40,881 bases of DNA from the NCBI GenBank assembly GCA_016882265.1, contig VGVB01000025.1, positions 1 through 40,881 on the forward strand. The letters run 5' to 3'. This document shows, piece after piece, positions 16,368-27,620 of the stretch (its first letter is position 1; every line of letters begins with the position of its first letter). Below the pieces are notes generated by a model. The model worked only from the letters and a program-made list of their open reading frames with translations, made no database searches and had not been told where the DNA came from. Origin of the DNA: Gammaproteobacteria bacterium. GTDB taxonomy: Bacteria; Pseudomonadota; Gammaproteobacteria; Steroidobacterales; Steroidobacteraceae. The position numbers and the translations under genes were made by a program.

Positions 16368-17344
16368 GCGGACCGTACTGGCAACCGACGGCGGCACCTG
16401 CCGTGCTGCGCGAGCGCGCCGCGATGCTGGCGCGGATCCGCGCCTGGTTCCTCGCCGCGGGTCTGCTCGAGGTGCAGACGCCGGTATTGTCGCGCGCCGC
16501 AGTCAGCGACCCCGCGCTCGAGTCGGTGCGCGGTGAACTGGGCGACGGGCTGCCGCGCTGGCTGCACACGTCGCCTGAATTCGCGATGAAACGGCTGCTG
16601 GCGGCCGGCGCCGGCGATTGCTGGCAGATCTGCCCGGTCTTTCGCGACGGCGAGAGCGGGCGCCTGCACAATCCCGAATTCACGCTGATCGAGTGGTACC
16701 GCGTCGGTGCCGGCGTGACGGCCATGGTGGCGGAAGTCGAACGGCTGCTGCGGGCGGCGGTGGTGAACCGGCGCGACCTGCCGCCGGCACGCTGCCTGAC
16801 CTATCGCGAAGCGCTGCAGGAATTCAGCGGCGTCGACTGGCGCGGCGCCGGCACGCACGAGATCGCCGGCGTACTGGCAGCCCACGGCGTCGTGCCGGCG
16901 GCGAGTACCGCGGCATGGGAACTCGACGACTGGCTCGACCTGTTGATGGGCGCGGTGGTCGGGCCGCGCCTCGGCCACGACGCTCCGACCTTCGTGCGCG
17001 ATTACCCCGCCAGCCAGGCCGCGCTCGCGCGCCTGCGTGACGATGGCGACGGCTGGCCGGTCGGCGAGCGCTTCGAACTGTATGTCGACGGGATCGAACT
17101 GGCCAACGGCTTCCACGAGTTGTGCGATGCCGACGAACAGCGCCGCCGGTTCGAATGCGACCAGCAGCAACGACTGCGCCGCGGCGCCCCGTTGCGACCG
17201 CTCGACGAGCACCTGCTGGCCGCGTTGCGGCATGGTCTGCCCGATTGTGCCGGCGTCGCGCTCGGCTTCGACCGGCTGGTCATGGTGGCGCTGCGTCTGC
17301 CGTCACTCGCCGACGCGCTGCCGTTCCCGATCGACCGCGCGTGA
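16364..17344 (+). CDS. epmA: EF-P--(R)-beta-lysine ligase
   Basis: EpmA (PoxA/GenX) is a shortened class II lysyl-tRNA synthetase that attaches (R)-beta-lysine to Lys34 of EF-P. The product from GTG at 16364 has 326 residues, close to the 325 of E. coli EpmA, and lacks the anticodon-binding domain of LysS. Motif 2 is FRDGESGRLHNPEFTLIEWY and motif 3 is GVALGFDRLVM. Its target gene, efp, faces it 126 bases away with Lys34 intact. EpmB, which makes the beta-lysine, is not in this window. Confidence 0.95.
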   Translation: MSGPYWQPTAAPAVLRERAAMLARIRAWFLAAGLLEVQTPVLSRAAVSDPALESVRGELGDGLPRWLHTSPEFAMKRLLAAGAGDCWQICPVFRDGESGRLHNPEFTLIEWYRVGAGVTAMVAEVERLLRAAVVNRRDLPPARCLTYREALQEFSGVDWRGAGTHEIAGVLAAHGVVPAASTAAWELDDWLDLLMGAVVGPRLGHDAPTFVRDYPASQAALARLRDDGDGWPVGERFELYVDGIELANGFHELCDADEQRRRFECDQQQRLRRGAPLRPLDEHLLAALRHGLPDCAGVALGFDRLVMVALRLPSLADALPFPIDRA

Positions 17345-17382
17345 AGCGGCAGCGACGCCGGCACGGCCGCCGCGGGCCCGCG

Positions 17383-17437
17383 CCTACTGCCAGGCGGGCT
17401 GTGGACTGGGACCCCGGCCGCCGAACCAGCGGCGCGA
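17383..17437 (+). repeat. Dispersed intergenic repeat, copy between epmA and efp
   Basis: The stretch contains CTGCCAGGCGGGCT, then GGGACCCCGGCCGCCGAACC and AGCGGCGCG. It is the complement of 2913-2966 with few changes, and its second half matches 20321-20356 and 34949-34984. It sits in the middle of the 126-base convergent gap and may end transcripts from both sides; no U-tract accompanies it. Confidence 0.75.
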
Positions 17438-17470
17438 ACGCTTCCAGCGCCACGGCTTCCGCAGCGAGGG

Positions 17471-18037
17471 TTACCGCGCGCGGGCGATGTAGGCGCCGGT
17501 GCGTGTATCGACGCGGATCACCTCGCCCTGATTGACGAACAGCGGCACCTTGACCACCGCGCCGGTCTCGAGCCTGGCGGACTTCGTGCCGCCAGTGACG
17601 GTGTCGCCGCGCATGCCGGGATCCGTCTCGACGATGGTGAGTTCGACGTGCGCTGGCGGCGTCACCGTCAGCGGCTGTCCGTTCCACAGCGTGACGATGC
17701 ATACCGTGCCGTCCTTCAGCCACTGGGCCGCATCGCCGACTGCCGCCTTGCCCGCTGCGAACTGCTCAAAGGTCTCCGGCTGCATGAAGTGCCAGAAGTC
17801 CCCGTCGGCATACAGGTACTGCATGTCGGCGTCGACGACGTCGGCCACCTCGACGGACTCCCCGGACCGGAACGTGCGCTCCACGACGCGCCCGGTCCTG
17901 AGGTTACGCAGACGCACGCGGTTGAAGGCCTGGCCCTTGCCCGGCTTGACGAACTCGTTCTCGACGATCGTGCACGGGTCACCGTCCTGCAGGATCTTCA
18001 ATCCGGATCGAAATTCGCTGGTGTCGTAACTGCTCAT
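17471..18037 (-). CDS. efp: Elongation factor P
   Basis: EF-P helps the ribosome through polyproline stretches. The start is ATG at 18037 (MSSYDTSEF), giving 188 residues, the E. coli length; longer in-frame starts are rejected. Lys34, the beta-lysylation site, is present in VKPGKGQAF, as expected with EpmA next door. The three beta-barrel domains are complete, with the family signature [26 protein letters not shown] region near residues 110-130 and the C-terminal TGAYIARAR. Transcription converges with epmA and diverges from the FimX-like gene. Confidence 0.97.
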   Translation of the reverse strand: MSSYDTSEFRSGLKILQDGDPCTIVENEFVKPGKGQAFNRVRLRNLRTGRVVERTFRSGESVEVADVVDADMQYLYADGDFWHFMQPETFEQFAAGKAAVGDAAQWLKDGTVCIVTLWNGQPLTVTPPAHVELTIVETDPGMRGDTVTGGTKSARLETGAVVKVPLFVNQGEVIRVDTRTGAYIARAR

Positions 18038-18098
18038 GGCTCGGCTCTTCCGGGGCTGGCATGCGACCGCCAGGGCTGCGCTCACAAAAAGGCCGCGT

Positions 18099-18104
18099 AT
18101 CATA
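18099..18104 (-). promoter_or_regulatory. -10-like hexamer of efp
   Basis: TATGAT on the minus strand, about 61 bases before the ATG at 18037; the leader ends with GGAAG near the start codon. It diverges from the box at 18191. The -35 is not clear. Confidence 0.4.
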
Positions 18105-18190
18105 GCCAGAAGCCCCGTCCCGGGCCACCGCGATGGTGACCTGCTGCCGATTCCGGACCGCGGTCGCGAATCCCACGCCCCGGCCGGTGC

Positions 18191-18196
18191 TAGTAT
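18191..18196 (+). promoter_or_regulatory. -10-like hexamer of the FimX-like gene
   Basis: TGCTAGTAT contains an extended -10 with TAGTAT. It precedes the ATG at 18264 by 67 bases. Together with 18099-18104 it makes the 226-base gap a divergent promoter region. Confidence 0.35.
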
Positions 18197-18263
18197 CCGC
18201 GCAGCCGCCCCCCGGCCGGGCCGTCTGGGAGACCGCGACTTGAGGCAACCCGCTGCCATACCG

Positions 18264-20291
18264 ATGATCGTTCTGACGCGCAGTCAGGACCACGTCGAGG
18301 CCATCAACAAGACCCTGCGCAACGCCGGGCATCCTGTTCACCTGACGTGGCTGCCGGATGCGCGCGATCTCGGCGACGTGCTGACCCAGGCCGTGCCCGA
18401 GATGCTGCTGCTGTTCGCCGACGAGGGCATCGTGGACGTGGCCAGCGCGATGGACTTCCGGGCCCGCTACGCGCCGGACGTGCCGGTCGTGCTGGTCCGC
18501 GATCAGCTCGACGAGGCGGCCATTGCCGCGGCGCTCGCGCTCGGTGCCCAGGATGCCGTCACCATGGGCAACCTCGAGCGGCTGCAGCTCGTCGTCGGCA
18601 GAGAGCTGCGCACCTGCCGGCTCGAGCGGGCCCTGGCGACCACACTGGCGACCGCGCGCGAGTACAAGCGGCAGCTCGAGCACGTGGTCGAGGGCTCGAC
18701 GGATGCCATCGCGCAGGTACAGGAGGGCATCGTCGTCGATGCCAATCCGGCCTGGGTCGAGCTGTTCGGCTACTCGGGCCCGGATCAGGTGGTCGGCACG
18801 CCACTGATGGATGCCTTCGACGCGGACGATCACGCCGCGATCAAGGGCGCGCTGGTCGCCTGCGTGCAGGGCAAGTGGGCCGACCATGCGCTGCGGGCCT
18901 CAGCCCTGCTGGTCAGCGGCCACACGCCGTCGCTCGAGTTCTATCTGCGGCGCTCCGAGTTCGACGGTGAGCCATGCGTGCAGGTGTGCGTCCCGGCCCG
19001 GGCCACGAACGAGGGCGAACTCGAACGGCGCCTCGCCGAGGCCATGCGCTGCGATCCGGCGACCGGTCTGCTCCACCAGGGCTCGTTCACGATGGAGCTG
19101 CGTGAGCACCTCGAAACCCAGGGTCGCGGCGGCGTACGGGTGCTTGCGTACGTGGAGCCGGATCGTTACGAGGGTATCCTCGACGAACTCGGCGTAGCGG
19201 CCGGTGAGCTGTTCCTGACCGGATTCGCCGCGCTGCTGCGCGACCAGCTTCAGCCCGGAGACATTGCCGGCCGCGTGGCGGGCAATGGCTTCATGGTGCT
19301 GATCGAGCGCGGCAACCACCGCGACGTCGAAGCCTGGGCCGAACATGTCGTGCACAAGGTCGCGAGCGGCGTGTTCAATGTCGGGGCGAGGTCACTGTCC
19401 GGCACCTGCACCATCGGTCTGAGTCCGGTGCCACCCGGAGTCCGCGAGCCGGAGGCGCCGTTGACCGAGGCCTACCAAGCCAACCGTCAGGGACGCGAGC
19501 TGGGCGGCAACCGGGTGCAGACGCTGGAACGGACGGGCGCGCTGCTGCGCCTGCCGGATGATGACCAGCGGTGGGTCACGCGTATCCGCGGCGCGTTGCG
19601 CGACGGACGTTTCCGGCTGGTGCAACAGCCGATTGCGAGTCTGGTCAGCGAGGATGCCGGCATGGTCGACCTGGTCGTGCGCATGCTGGACGAGGCCGGG
19701 CAGGAAGTTCTGCCGTCGCTGTTCATGCCGGCGGCTGAACGCAACGACCTGATGCGCGCCATCGATCGCTGGGTCATCGGCGCCGCCATTGCGCTCGGGC
19801 TGGAAGTCGACGCCGGCGCGCTGTTCGTGCGGCTGTCGCACGACTCATTGGCCGATGCTTCACTGCCGCCGTGGATCGGCGAGCGACTCGGCAGCGCCGG
19901 GTTGCCGCCGCAGCGCCTGGTCATCCAGTTGCGGGAGGAGACCGTCGCGCAGCAGCTCCGCGAGGCGGTCGCGCTGCAGGACGCTCTGCGCGCAATGGGC
20001 TGCCGTCTGGCGCTGGAGGGTTTTGGCGCCGGCCGCAACGACGGGCAGTTGCTGCAGCACATGCAGCCGGATTTCATCAAGATCGCCGGCGCACTGCTGC
20101 AGGGGCTGGCCGCCGACCAGGACAAGCAGCAGCGGGTCAAGGCGCTGGTCGAACTCGCGCATTCGCGCAAGGCCGTGACGATCGGCGAGCGCGTCCAGGA
20201 TGCCAATACGATGGCCGTGCTGTGGCAGCTCGGTGTGGAGTTCATCCAGGGCTACTTCGTCAGCGCACCCGAGAAAGTCGTGCTCGGCTGA
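18264..20291 (+). CDS. FimX-like REC-PAS-GGDEF-EAL protein, both output domains degenerate
   Basis: The 675-residue protein (ATG 18264; a TTG at 18240 is possible) has a receiver-like domain (about 1-115), a PAS domain (about 135-255, [18 protein letters not shown]), a GGDEF domain (about 270-425) and an EAL domain (about 435-675). The GGDEF signature reads AGNGF, so cyclase activity is unlikely. The EAL signature reads LVVRML, and the DDFGTGYSSL stretch reads [13 protein letters not shown], so key metal ligands are gone. DFIKIAG and [10 protein letters not shown], parts of the ligand-binding fold, remain. The same layout and double degeneracy mark FimX of Pseudomonas aeruginosa (691 residues), a c-di-GMP receptor controlling type IV pili. 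FimX identity is inferred; an unrelated c-di-GMP effector remains possible. Confidence 0.8.
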   Translation: MIVLTRSQDHVEAINKTLRNAGHPVHLTWLPDARDLGDVLTQAVPEMLLLFADEGIVDVASAMDFRARYAPDVPVVLVRDQLDEAAIAAALALGAQDAVTMGNLERLQLVVGRELRTCRLERALATTLATAREYKRQLEHVVEGSTDAIAQVQEGIVVDANPAWVELFGYSGPDQVVGTPLMDAFDADDHAAIKGALVACVQGKWADHALRASALLVSGHTPSLEFYLRRSEFDGEPCVQVCVPARATNEGELERRLAEAMRCDPATGLLHQGSFTMELREHLETQGRGGVRVLAYVEPDRYEGILDELGVAAGELFLTGFAALLRDQLQPGDIAGRVAGNGFMVLIERGNHRDVEAWAEHVVHKVASGVFNVGARSLSGTCTIGLSPVPPGVREPEAPLTEAYQANRQGRELGGNRVQTLERTGALLRLPDDDQRWVTRIRGALRDGRFRLVQQPIASLVSEDAGMVDLVVRMLDEAGQEVLPSLFMPAAERNDLMRAIDRWVIGAAIALGLEVDAGALFVRLSHDSLADASLPPWIGERLGSAGLPPQRLVIQLREETVAQQLREAVALQDALRAMGCRLALEGFGAGRNDGQLLQHMQPDFIKIAGALLQGLAADQDKQQRVKALVELAHSRKAVTIGERVQDANTMAVLWQLGVEFIQGYFVSAPEKVVLG

Positions 20292-20320
20292 GCGGCGGCA
20301 ACATCCGCGGCGCACGCGAG

Positions 20321-20356
20321 GCGAGCGGGACCCCGGTCGCCGAACCGGCGCCGCGG
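20321..20356 (+). repeat. Dispersed intergenic repeat, copy after the FimX-like gene
   Basis: 36 bases beginning GCGAGCGGGACCCCGGTCGC, identical to 34949-34984 except one base (T20337 for C). The unit can form a CGCCG-AAC-CGGCG hairpin (in this copy the first arm reads CGCCG from 20338). It lies in the 92-base convergent gap before the parC stop. Confidence 0.8.
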
Positions 20357-20383
20357 CCGAGACCACCGCAGCACGCGTGCGGA

Positions 20384-22633
20384 CTACCCGACTTCGAGCC
20401 GCTCCGCCTTGCGCCAGCCGCGCGGCAGCAGTACGCCGCGCTGGCCGCGCTGGCCGCGGTAAGCGTCGAGCTCCTTCCAGTCGAGCGTCATCTGCCGCTC
20501 GCCACAACGAACGATGACCTTCTGCCCGGTCGCCACGACCACCACTGCGACCATGCGTTCCTCGCCACTCCGGGCCTTGCGCCCCGGAATACCGAAGATC
20601 AGGTTGCCGCGGCCGCGTTCCATCTCGGGCAGCTCCGCAATCGGGAAGGCGAGCATCCGGCCATCGCTGTTCACCGCGACGACCAGCGCGTCCGCCGCCT
20701 CCGGCAGCGGCGCGGCTGGCAGCACGCGGGCATTCTCCGGCAACCGGAATACGGTCTTGCCGGCCCGGTTGCGCGCGTACAGCGCTTCGAGCCGCGTGAC
20801 GAAGCCGTGCCCGGCGTCACAGGCCAGCAGCCAGCGCTCCGCCGGCTCGCCGATCAGCACGGCGGCGAAGGTCGCGCCCTCCGGTGGATCGAGCCGACCG
20901 GACAGGGGCTCGCCCTGCCCGCGCGCCGACGGCAGCGTATGCGCCGGCAGCGAATAGCTGCGCCCGGTCGAGTCGATGAACACCGCCTGTTGCGTGCTGC
21001 GGCCGCCGGCCGCCGCCTGGAAGGCATCGCCGGTCTTGTACGAAAGCGCGCGCGGGTCGAGGTCGTGGCCGCGCGCCTGCCGGACCCAGCCGAGTGAAGA
21101 CAGCACGACCGTCACCGGCTCGCTGGCCACCAGCTCGGTCTCGTCGATCGCCTGGGCCGCCTCGCGCTCGACCAGCCGCGTGCGCCGGGCATCGCCGAAC
21201 TGCTGCGCATCCGCCAGCAGCTCCTCGCGTACGCGGCCCCGCAGGCGTTCGTCGCTGCTGAGCGTCGCCATGATTCCGGCGCGCTCCGCGGACAGTCGTT
21301 CCTGCTCCGAGCGAATCTTCGCCTCCTCGAGCCGCGCCAGGTGACGCAGGCGCGTGTCGAGAATTGCTTCGGCCTGCTCGGCCGACAGGCCGAAGCGCTG
21401 CATCAGCACCGGGCCGGGCTCGTCCTCGTAGCGCACGATCCGGATCACCTCGTCGAGGTTCAGGTAGGCCACCAGCAGGCCATCGAGGATGTGCAGGCGC
21501 GCTGCCAGCCGACCGAGCCGGAATTCGAGGCGGCGGCGCACGGTCGCGGTACGGAATACCAGCCACTCGGCCAGCAGCTCGCGCAGACCGGTGACCCGCG
21601 GCCGGCCGTCGAGGCCGATCACGTTCAGGTTGACCCGGTAACTGCGCTCGAGGTCGGTGGTCGCGAACAGGTGCGCCATCAACTGGCCGGCATCCACCCG
21701 GTTCGAGCGCGGCGTGATCACCAGCCGGGTCGGGTGTTCATGGTCGCTCTCGTCGCGCAGGTCCTCGACCAGCGGCAGCTTCTTCGCGCGCATCTGCGCC
21801 GCGATCTGTTCGAGCACCCGAGCCCCGGAGACCTGAAACGGCAGCGCCGTGATCACGATCTCGCTGTCCTCGACCTCCCAGACCGCGCGCGCGCGGAAGC
21901 TGCCAGTGCCGGTGGCGTAGCACTGGCGCAGCTCGCTGCGCGGCGTGATGATCTCGGCGCCGGTCGGCAGGTCCGGTCCCGGCAGGTGCCGGCACAGCTC
22001 GCGCAGCGTCGCGTCCGGATGGTCGAGCAGGTGCACGCAGGCGGCCACGACCTCGCGCAGGTTGTGCGGCGGGATGTCGGTGGCCATGCCGACCGCGATG
22101 CCCTGGGTGCCGTTCAGCAGCACGTTCGGCAGCCGTGCCGGCAGGAGCTGCGGCTCCTCCAGCGTGCCGTCGAAGTTCGCCGCCCATTCGACCGTGCCCT
22201 GCCCCAGCTCGGCCAGCAGCGTTTCGGCGTACGGCCGCAGGCGCGATTCGGTGTAGCGCATGGCCGCGAACGACTTCGGATCGTCGGCCGAGCCCCAGTT
22301 GCCCTGGCCGTCGACGATCGGGTAGCGACAGGAGAAGTCCTGCGCCATCAGCACCATCGCCTCGTAACAGGCGCTGTCGCCGTGCGGGTGGAACTTGCCG
22401 ATCACGTCGCCGACGGTGCGCGCCGACTTCTTGGGCTTGCCGCCGGCGAGCAGCCCGAGTTCGCTCATCGCGTAGACGATCCGGCGCTGCACCGGCTTCA
22501 GGCCGTCGGCGAGCTGCGGCAGCGCGCGGTCCAGGATCACGTACATCGCGTAATCGCGATACGCCTTCTCGGTGAACGCGCGCAGCGGCTGCCGTTCGAT
22601 GCCTTCGAAGTCGAGTGGCGGCTGGTCCGGCAT
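20384..22633 (-). CDS. parC: DNA topoisomerase IV subunit A
   Basis: ParC is the DNA-cleaving subunit of topoisomerase IV, which unlinks daughter chromosomes. The 749 residues match ParC (GyrA is longer and ends differently). The catalytic Tyr127 lies in [10 protein letters not shown]. The quinolone-resistance region reads [10 protein letters not shown], with Ser87 and Glu91 at the places of E. coli Ser80 and Glu84, that is, the susceptible state. The C-terminal beta-pinwheel is present but short. It starts 2 bases after the parE stop, so the two are co-transcribed. Confidence 0.96.
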   Translation of the reverse strand: MPDQPPLDFEGIERQPLRAFTEKAYRDYAMYVILDRALPQLADGLKPVQRRIVYAMSELGLLAGGKPKKSARTVGDVIGKFHPHGDSACYEAMVLMAQDFSCRYPIVDGQGNWGSADDPKSFAAMRYTESRLRPYAETLLAELGQGTVEWAANFDGTLEEPQLLPARLPNVLLNGTQGIAVGMATDIPPHNLREVVAACVHLLDHPDATLRELCRHLPGPDLPTGAEIITPRSELRQCYATGTGSFRARAVWEVEDSEIVITALPFQVSGARVLEQIAAQMRAKKLPLVEDLRDESDHEHPTRLVITPRSNRVDAGQLMAHLFATTDLERSYRVNLNVIGLDGRPRVTGLRELLAEWLVFRTATVRRRLEFRLGRLAARLHILDGLLVAYLNLDEVIRIVRYEDEPGPVLMQRFGLSAEQAEAILDTRLRHLARLEEAKIRSEQERLSAERAGIMATLSSDERLRGRVREELLADAQQFGDARRTRLVEREAAQAIDETELVASEPVTVVLSSLGWVRQARGHDLDPRALSYKTGDAFQAAAGGRSTQQAVFIDSTGRSYSLPAHTLPSARGQGEPLSGRLDPPEGATFAAVLIGEPAERWLLACDAGHGFVTRLEALYARNRAGKTVFRLPENARVLPAAPLPEAADALVVAVNSDGRMLAFPIAELPEMERGRGNLIFGIPGRKARSGEERMVAVVVVATGQKVIVRCGERQMTLDWKELDAYRGQRGQRGVLLPRGWRKAERLEVG

Positions 22634-22635
22634 GT

Positions 22636-24665
<2,030 letters not shown>

Positions 24666-24754
24666 ATCGGAAATATGGACCGCTTCCCACGCGCCGCAGC
24701 AGATGCGCCTGCGAGGCGACCGGCGGCCCGCTCGCGAACCCGGCTGCTGCGCCG

Positions 24755-24827
24755 GCGAGCGAGTGTCCCAGACCCCGGCCCCGCCCGGCTGCAGCAAACT
24801 CACGGCACCCCCGGCAAGTTGGTATCA
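24755..24827 (-). repeat. Dispersed intergenic repeat, copy ending at the DUF3501 stop codon
   Basis: GCGAGCGAGTGTCCC followed by GACC and GGCTGCAGC(A)AAC matches 2849-2890. The end, CAGCAAACTCACGGCACC to TGGTATCA, matches 2963-2998. TCA is the complement of the stop codon in both cases. Confidence 0.7.
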
Positions 24828-25421
24828 GTCGAGATCAGCGGCGAGTGCGCGCACGGTCGCCTCGGGCAACCGCCGTGCGTGGCTGCAGGCCGGGTGATCG
24901 ACGCCGGCGCTGACCGCCTGCCCGGCGCGCACCGCGGTGCGCGCCGCCGGGGACAGTTCGAAGCGCAGCCAGTGCACGGCCGAGGTCTTGCTGTCGTTGT
25001 CGCGCTCGAGGTCTTCGTCGGCGATCGCGCGGCTGCGTTCTCCGGCCACCTCGACCCAGCAGCAGTCTTCGATGCCGCGCAACCGCGTCAGCGCGACTCG
25101 CCGCTCCGCCTCGTCCGGGTACTCGATCATCAGCGTGACTTTCCAGTTGCCGCCGTCCGGAATCAGCGGATTGTAGGTGTCGAGCTCGGCTTGGATATCA
25201 GCCGGATCCGTCAACTGCTCGATGCGCAGCATTTCCTGCACCTGGTATCCGATGGTCAGCCGGTCCTCGAAGATCCAGGTCAGGTGCGGCGCGACCGCGA
25301 CCGTGCGGTCGCGCTTGTGCGCGAGGACGCGGGCGCGGAAAGCAGGGCGCTCGCGCGCGTAGGTCGCGGCGTCCATCAGCTCGGCGAGGGTCAGCGGCCC
25401 GCGGGCCGGCGCGGTGCTCAC
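24825..25421 (-). CDS. DUF3501 family protein
   Basis: I recognise this 198-residue protein as DUF3501, a family of unknown function found beside rubrerythrin and a GlpC-like Fe-S protein. It is soluble and has conserved-looking stretches RVLAHKRDRTVAVAPHLTW, FEDRLTIGYQVQEMLRIE and IPDGGNWKVTLMIEYPDE. There is no signal peptide, membrane segment or obvious metal motif apart from single His and Cys residues. The start is GTG at 25421, 10 bases after the Fe-S gene stop; no clear ribosome-binding site, so translation may be coupled. The HLTW and QVQEMLRIE stretches could be a binding surface, but no function can be given. Confidence 0.8.
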   Translation of the reverse strand: MSTAPARGPLTLAELMDAATYARERPAFRARVLAHKRDRTVAVAPHLTWIFEDRLTIGYQVQEMLRIEQLTDPADIQAELDTYNPLIPDGGNWKVTLMIEYPDEAERRVALTRLRGIEDCCWVEVAGERSRAIADEDLERDNDSKTSAVHWLRFELSPAARTAVRAGQAVSAGVDHPACSHARRLPEATVRALAADLD

Positions 25422-25431
25422 GGCGGCGCGT

Positions 25432-26781
25432 TCAGATGCCGTACGCGAGCCGCAGCAGGCGCAACGGGTGCTCGGGTGCGCGCCGCGCGGTGAGTCCGGA
25501 TTCGATCTGGTGGCCGGCCATCGGGCAGTCGCTCGCGTAATGGTCGGCGGCCGCGGCCTCGACCCGCTGCACGACCGGGCGCGTGATCTTCATCGCGGCC
25601 GCGCGGAACTCACGCTTGACCGCGTAGGTGCCGTCATGCCCGGAGCAGCGCTCGATGACGGTCAGTGTGGTGCCCGGCACCAGCGCCAGCACCTCGCGCG
25701 TGCGCAGACCGAGGTTCTGGACCCGCAGGTGACAGGGCACGTGCCAGGCGACCTGGCCGAGCGCCTGGCGGAAATCGGTGCGCAGCCGGCCGGCGGCGTG
25801 CCGGTGCAGCAGGTATTCGAACGGATCGAAGGTGCGCGCCGCCACTGCGGCGACCTGCGGATCCTCAGGGAACAGCAGCGGCAGCTCCTGGCGCAGCATC
25901 AGCACGCACGACGGCACCACTGCGAGGATGTCGTGCCCGGCTTCGACCAGCTCAGCGAGTCGCGGGATATTGTAATCCTTGAGCTGCGCGACCGCCTCGA
26001 GGTCGCCGAGTTCGAGCTTCGGCATGCCGCAGCAGCGCTCGCTGTCGGCCAGCGCGAACGGGATACCGTTGTGCCTGAGGACGGCCACCAGGTCCTCGAC
26101 GATCTCCGGCTCGTTGCGGTTGCCGTAGCAGGTGACGAAGACCGCGACGCGGCCGGTGGTCGGCCCCGCGGCCACTGGCTCGACGGCCGGCGGCTGGTGT
26201 CGCGCCGCGCGCCGGCGGAACGAAGCGCTATGGTATTCCGGCACCGGAGCGTCGCGGTGCACGCCGAAGGCGCGCTCCAGCAGTCGTCGCCCCAATCGGC
26301 TGCGGTTGGCGGCGTTCACAGCCCCGGCCACGACCGGGATGCCGGCGAGGCGCCCGACCCGGTCCGTCGAGGTCAGCACACGGTCGCGGAAACGCGCACC
26401 GTGCTCGCGGAAACGCACCGCCTTGGCCCGCAGCATCAGGTGCGGGAAGTCCACGTTCCAGGGGTGGGGCGGCACGTACGGACACTTGGTCATGAAGCAG
26501 AGGTCGCAGAGATAACAGTGGTCGACGACCTCCTGCCAGGCCGATTTCGGCACGCCGTCCAGCTCACCGGTCGCCGACTGGTCGATCCGGTCGAACAGCG
26601 TCGGGAAGGCCTGGCACAGGTTGAAGCAGCGCCGGCAGCCGTGGCAGATATCGAAGACGCGGGTCAGCTCCGCGTCCAGCGCGGCCGGATCATGGAATTC
26701 GGGCGTCTGCCACGCGAGTGGGTGGCGGGTCGGCGCCTCGAGGCTGCCTTCGCGCTGGCCCGGGCGCCGTGCGTCACTCAC
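25432..26781 (-). CDS. GlpC/heterodisulfide-reductase-like Fe-S protein
   Basis: The 449-residue protein resembles GlpC and HdrD-type proteins. Near the N-terminus it has two [4Fe-4S] ferredoxin motifs, CHGCRRCFNLC (about residue 47) and CYLCDLCFMTKCP (about 88). The C-terminal half has two CCG-type domains: ADSERCCGMPKLE, with a partner cysteine in PSCVL, and CHLRVQNLG with ERCSGHDGTY, in which the second CCG is CSG. Such modules pass electrons or bind a further cluster. No flavoprotein or membrane partner is adjacent. Start is GTG at 26781, 9 bases after the rubrerythrin stop. The likely role is electron transfer to or from the rubrerythrin; this is inferred from gene order. Confidence 0.85.
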   Translation of the reverse strand: MSDARRPGQREGSLEAPTRHPLAWQTPEFHDPAALDAELTRVFDICHGCRRCFNLCQAFPTLFDRIDQSATGELDGVPKSAWQEVVDHCYLCDLCFMTKCPYVPPHPWNVDFPHLMLRAKAVRFREHGARFRDRVLTSTDRVGRLAGIPVVAGAVNAANRSRLGRRLLERAFGVHRDAPVPEYHSASFRRRAARHQPPAVEPVAAGPTTGRVAVFVTCYGNRNEPEIVEDLVAVLRHNGIPFALADSERCCGMPKLELGDLEAVAQLKDYNIPRLAELVEAGHDILAVVPSCVLMLRQELPLLFPEDPQVAAVAARTFDPFEYLLHRHAAGRLRTDFRQALGQVAWHVPCHLRVQNLGLRTREVLALVPGTTLTVIERCSGHDGTYAVKREFRAAAMKITRPVVQRVEAAAADHYASDCPMAGHQIESGLTARRAPEHPLRLLRLAYGI

Positions 26782-26790
26782 GCCAGCGGC

Positions 26791-27207
26791 TCAGCCCAAC
26801 TGATCGAGTGCCCTCTGGAACCGGTTCGCGTGCGAGCGCTCGGCCTTGGCCAGTGTCTCGAACCAGTCGGCGATCTCATCGAAGCCCTCGACGCGCGCGG
26901 TCTTCGCCATGCCCGGATACATGTCAGTGTACTCGTGCGTCTCGCCGGCGATGGCGGCTTTCAGATTGGCCGACGTACCGCCGATCGGCAGTCCGGTCGC
27001 CGGGTCGCCAACCTGCTCCAGGTACTCGAGGTGTCCATGGGCGTGGCCGGTCTCGCCCTCGGCGGTCGAGCGGAACACTGTGGCGACGTCGTTGTACCCT
27101 TCGACGTCGGCCTTCTGAGCGAAGTACAGATAACGACGGTTGGCCTGGGATTCACCCGCGAATGCGGCCTTCAGGTTGTCTTCGGTCTTGCTGCCTTTCA
27201 GGTTCAT
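26791..27207 (-). CDS. Rubrerythrin without rubredoxin domain
   Basis: This 138-residue four-helix di-iron protein has the paired ligand motifs: [40 protein letters not shown] and [11 protein letters not shown]. There is no C-terminal rubredoxin CxxC, so it needs another electron donor, plausibly the Fe-S protein encoded next. Rubrerythrins reduce hydrogen peroxide. The ATG at 27207 is preceded by a strong GGAGGAG, so earlier in-frame starts are rejected. It is the first gene of the rbr-FeS-DUF3501 operon and has its own promoter-like sequence. Confidence 0.93.
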   Translation of the reverse strand: MNLKGSKTEDNLKAAFAGESQANRRYLYFAQKADVEGYNDVATVFRSTAEGETGHAHGHLEYLEQVGDPATGLPIGGTSANLKAAIAGETHEYTDMYPGMAKTARVEGFDEIADWFETLAKAERSHANRFQRALDQLG

Positions 27208-27220
27208 CGTGCACTCCTCC

Positions 27221-27232
27221 GGGGTATGCCCC
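27221..27232. promoter_or_regulatory. GGGG-TATG-CCCC inverted repeat in the rubrerythrin leader
   Basis: The perfect 4+4 inverted repeat lies between the -10 box and the Shine-Dalgarno, directly next to GGAGGAG. It could be a small mRNA hairpin or part of an operator. The regulator cannot be named. Confidence 0.3.
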
Positions 27233-27245
27233 TCGGTTTGGATTG

Positions 27246-27273
27246 ATTCTAGCACCGCATGGGCAATCATCAA
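27246..27273 (-). promoter_or_regulatory. Sigma70-type promoter of the rubrerythrin operon
   Basis: On the minus strand TTGATG (27268-27273), a 16-base spacer and TAGAAT (27246-27251). This is one of the best -35/-10 pairs in the window. The start point would be near 27239. Confidence 0.5.
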
Positions 27274-27368
27274 GGCGCAGACCGAAGGCGTGGCCGGCCT
27301 GATCCTCGTTGACCCCCCGGTCGGGCGCTGTGTAACGTACCCGCCCCACCCGCGCAGCGGACGCAGCC

Positions 27369-27620
27369 GTGAGCCGAACCCGGACAACCGCCCCCGATTT
27401 CGAGACGGCACTGGCCGAACTCGAACAGATCGTGGCCCGGCTCGAGCGCGGCGAGTTGTCGCTCGAGGAATCGCTGCGCCAGTTCGAGCGCGGCGTCGCG
27501 CTGACCCGCAATTGCCAGCGGGCGCTGCGCCAGGCCGAGCAGAAAGTGACGGCCCTGAGCCGCGGTCCGGACGGCGGCGCCATCGAGCAGGAGTTCGTTC
27601 CGTCCGGCGACGAATCGTGA
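27369..27620 (+). CDS. xseB: Exodeoxyribonuclease VII small subunit
   Basis: XseB pairs with XseA in the single-strand exonuclease ExoVII. The 83-residue product starts at GTG 27369 and has the family pattern [20 protein letters not shown] followed by [16 protein letters not shown], two helices that form a coiled coil. Its stop overlaps the ispA GTG as GTGA. xseB-ispA-dxs is the standard gammaproteobacterial order. Confidence 0.95.
   Translation: MSRTRTTAPDFETALAELEQIVARLERGELSLEESLRQFERGVALTRNCQRALRQAEQKVTALSRGPDGGAIEQEFVPSGDES

Noticed and set aside
22380..22395. Quinolone-resistance mutation in ParC
   Set aside because: The motif [10 protein letters not shown] has the susceptible Ser and Glu at both key places.
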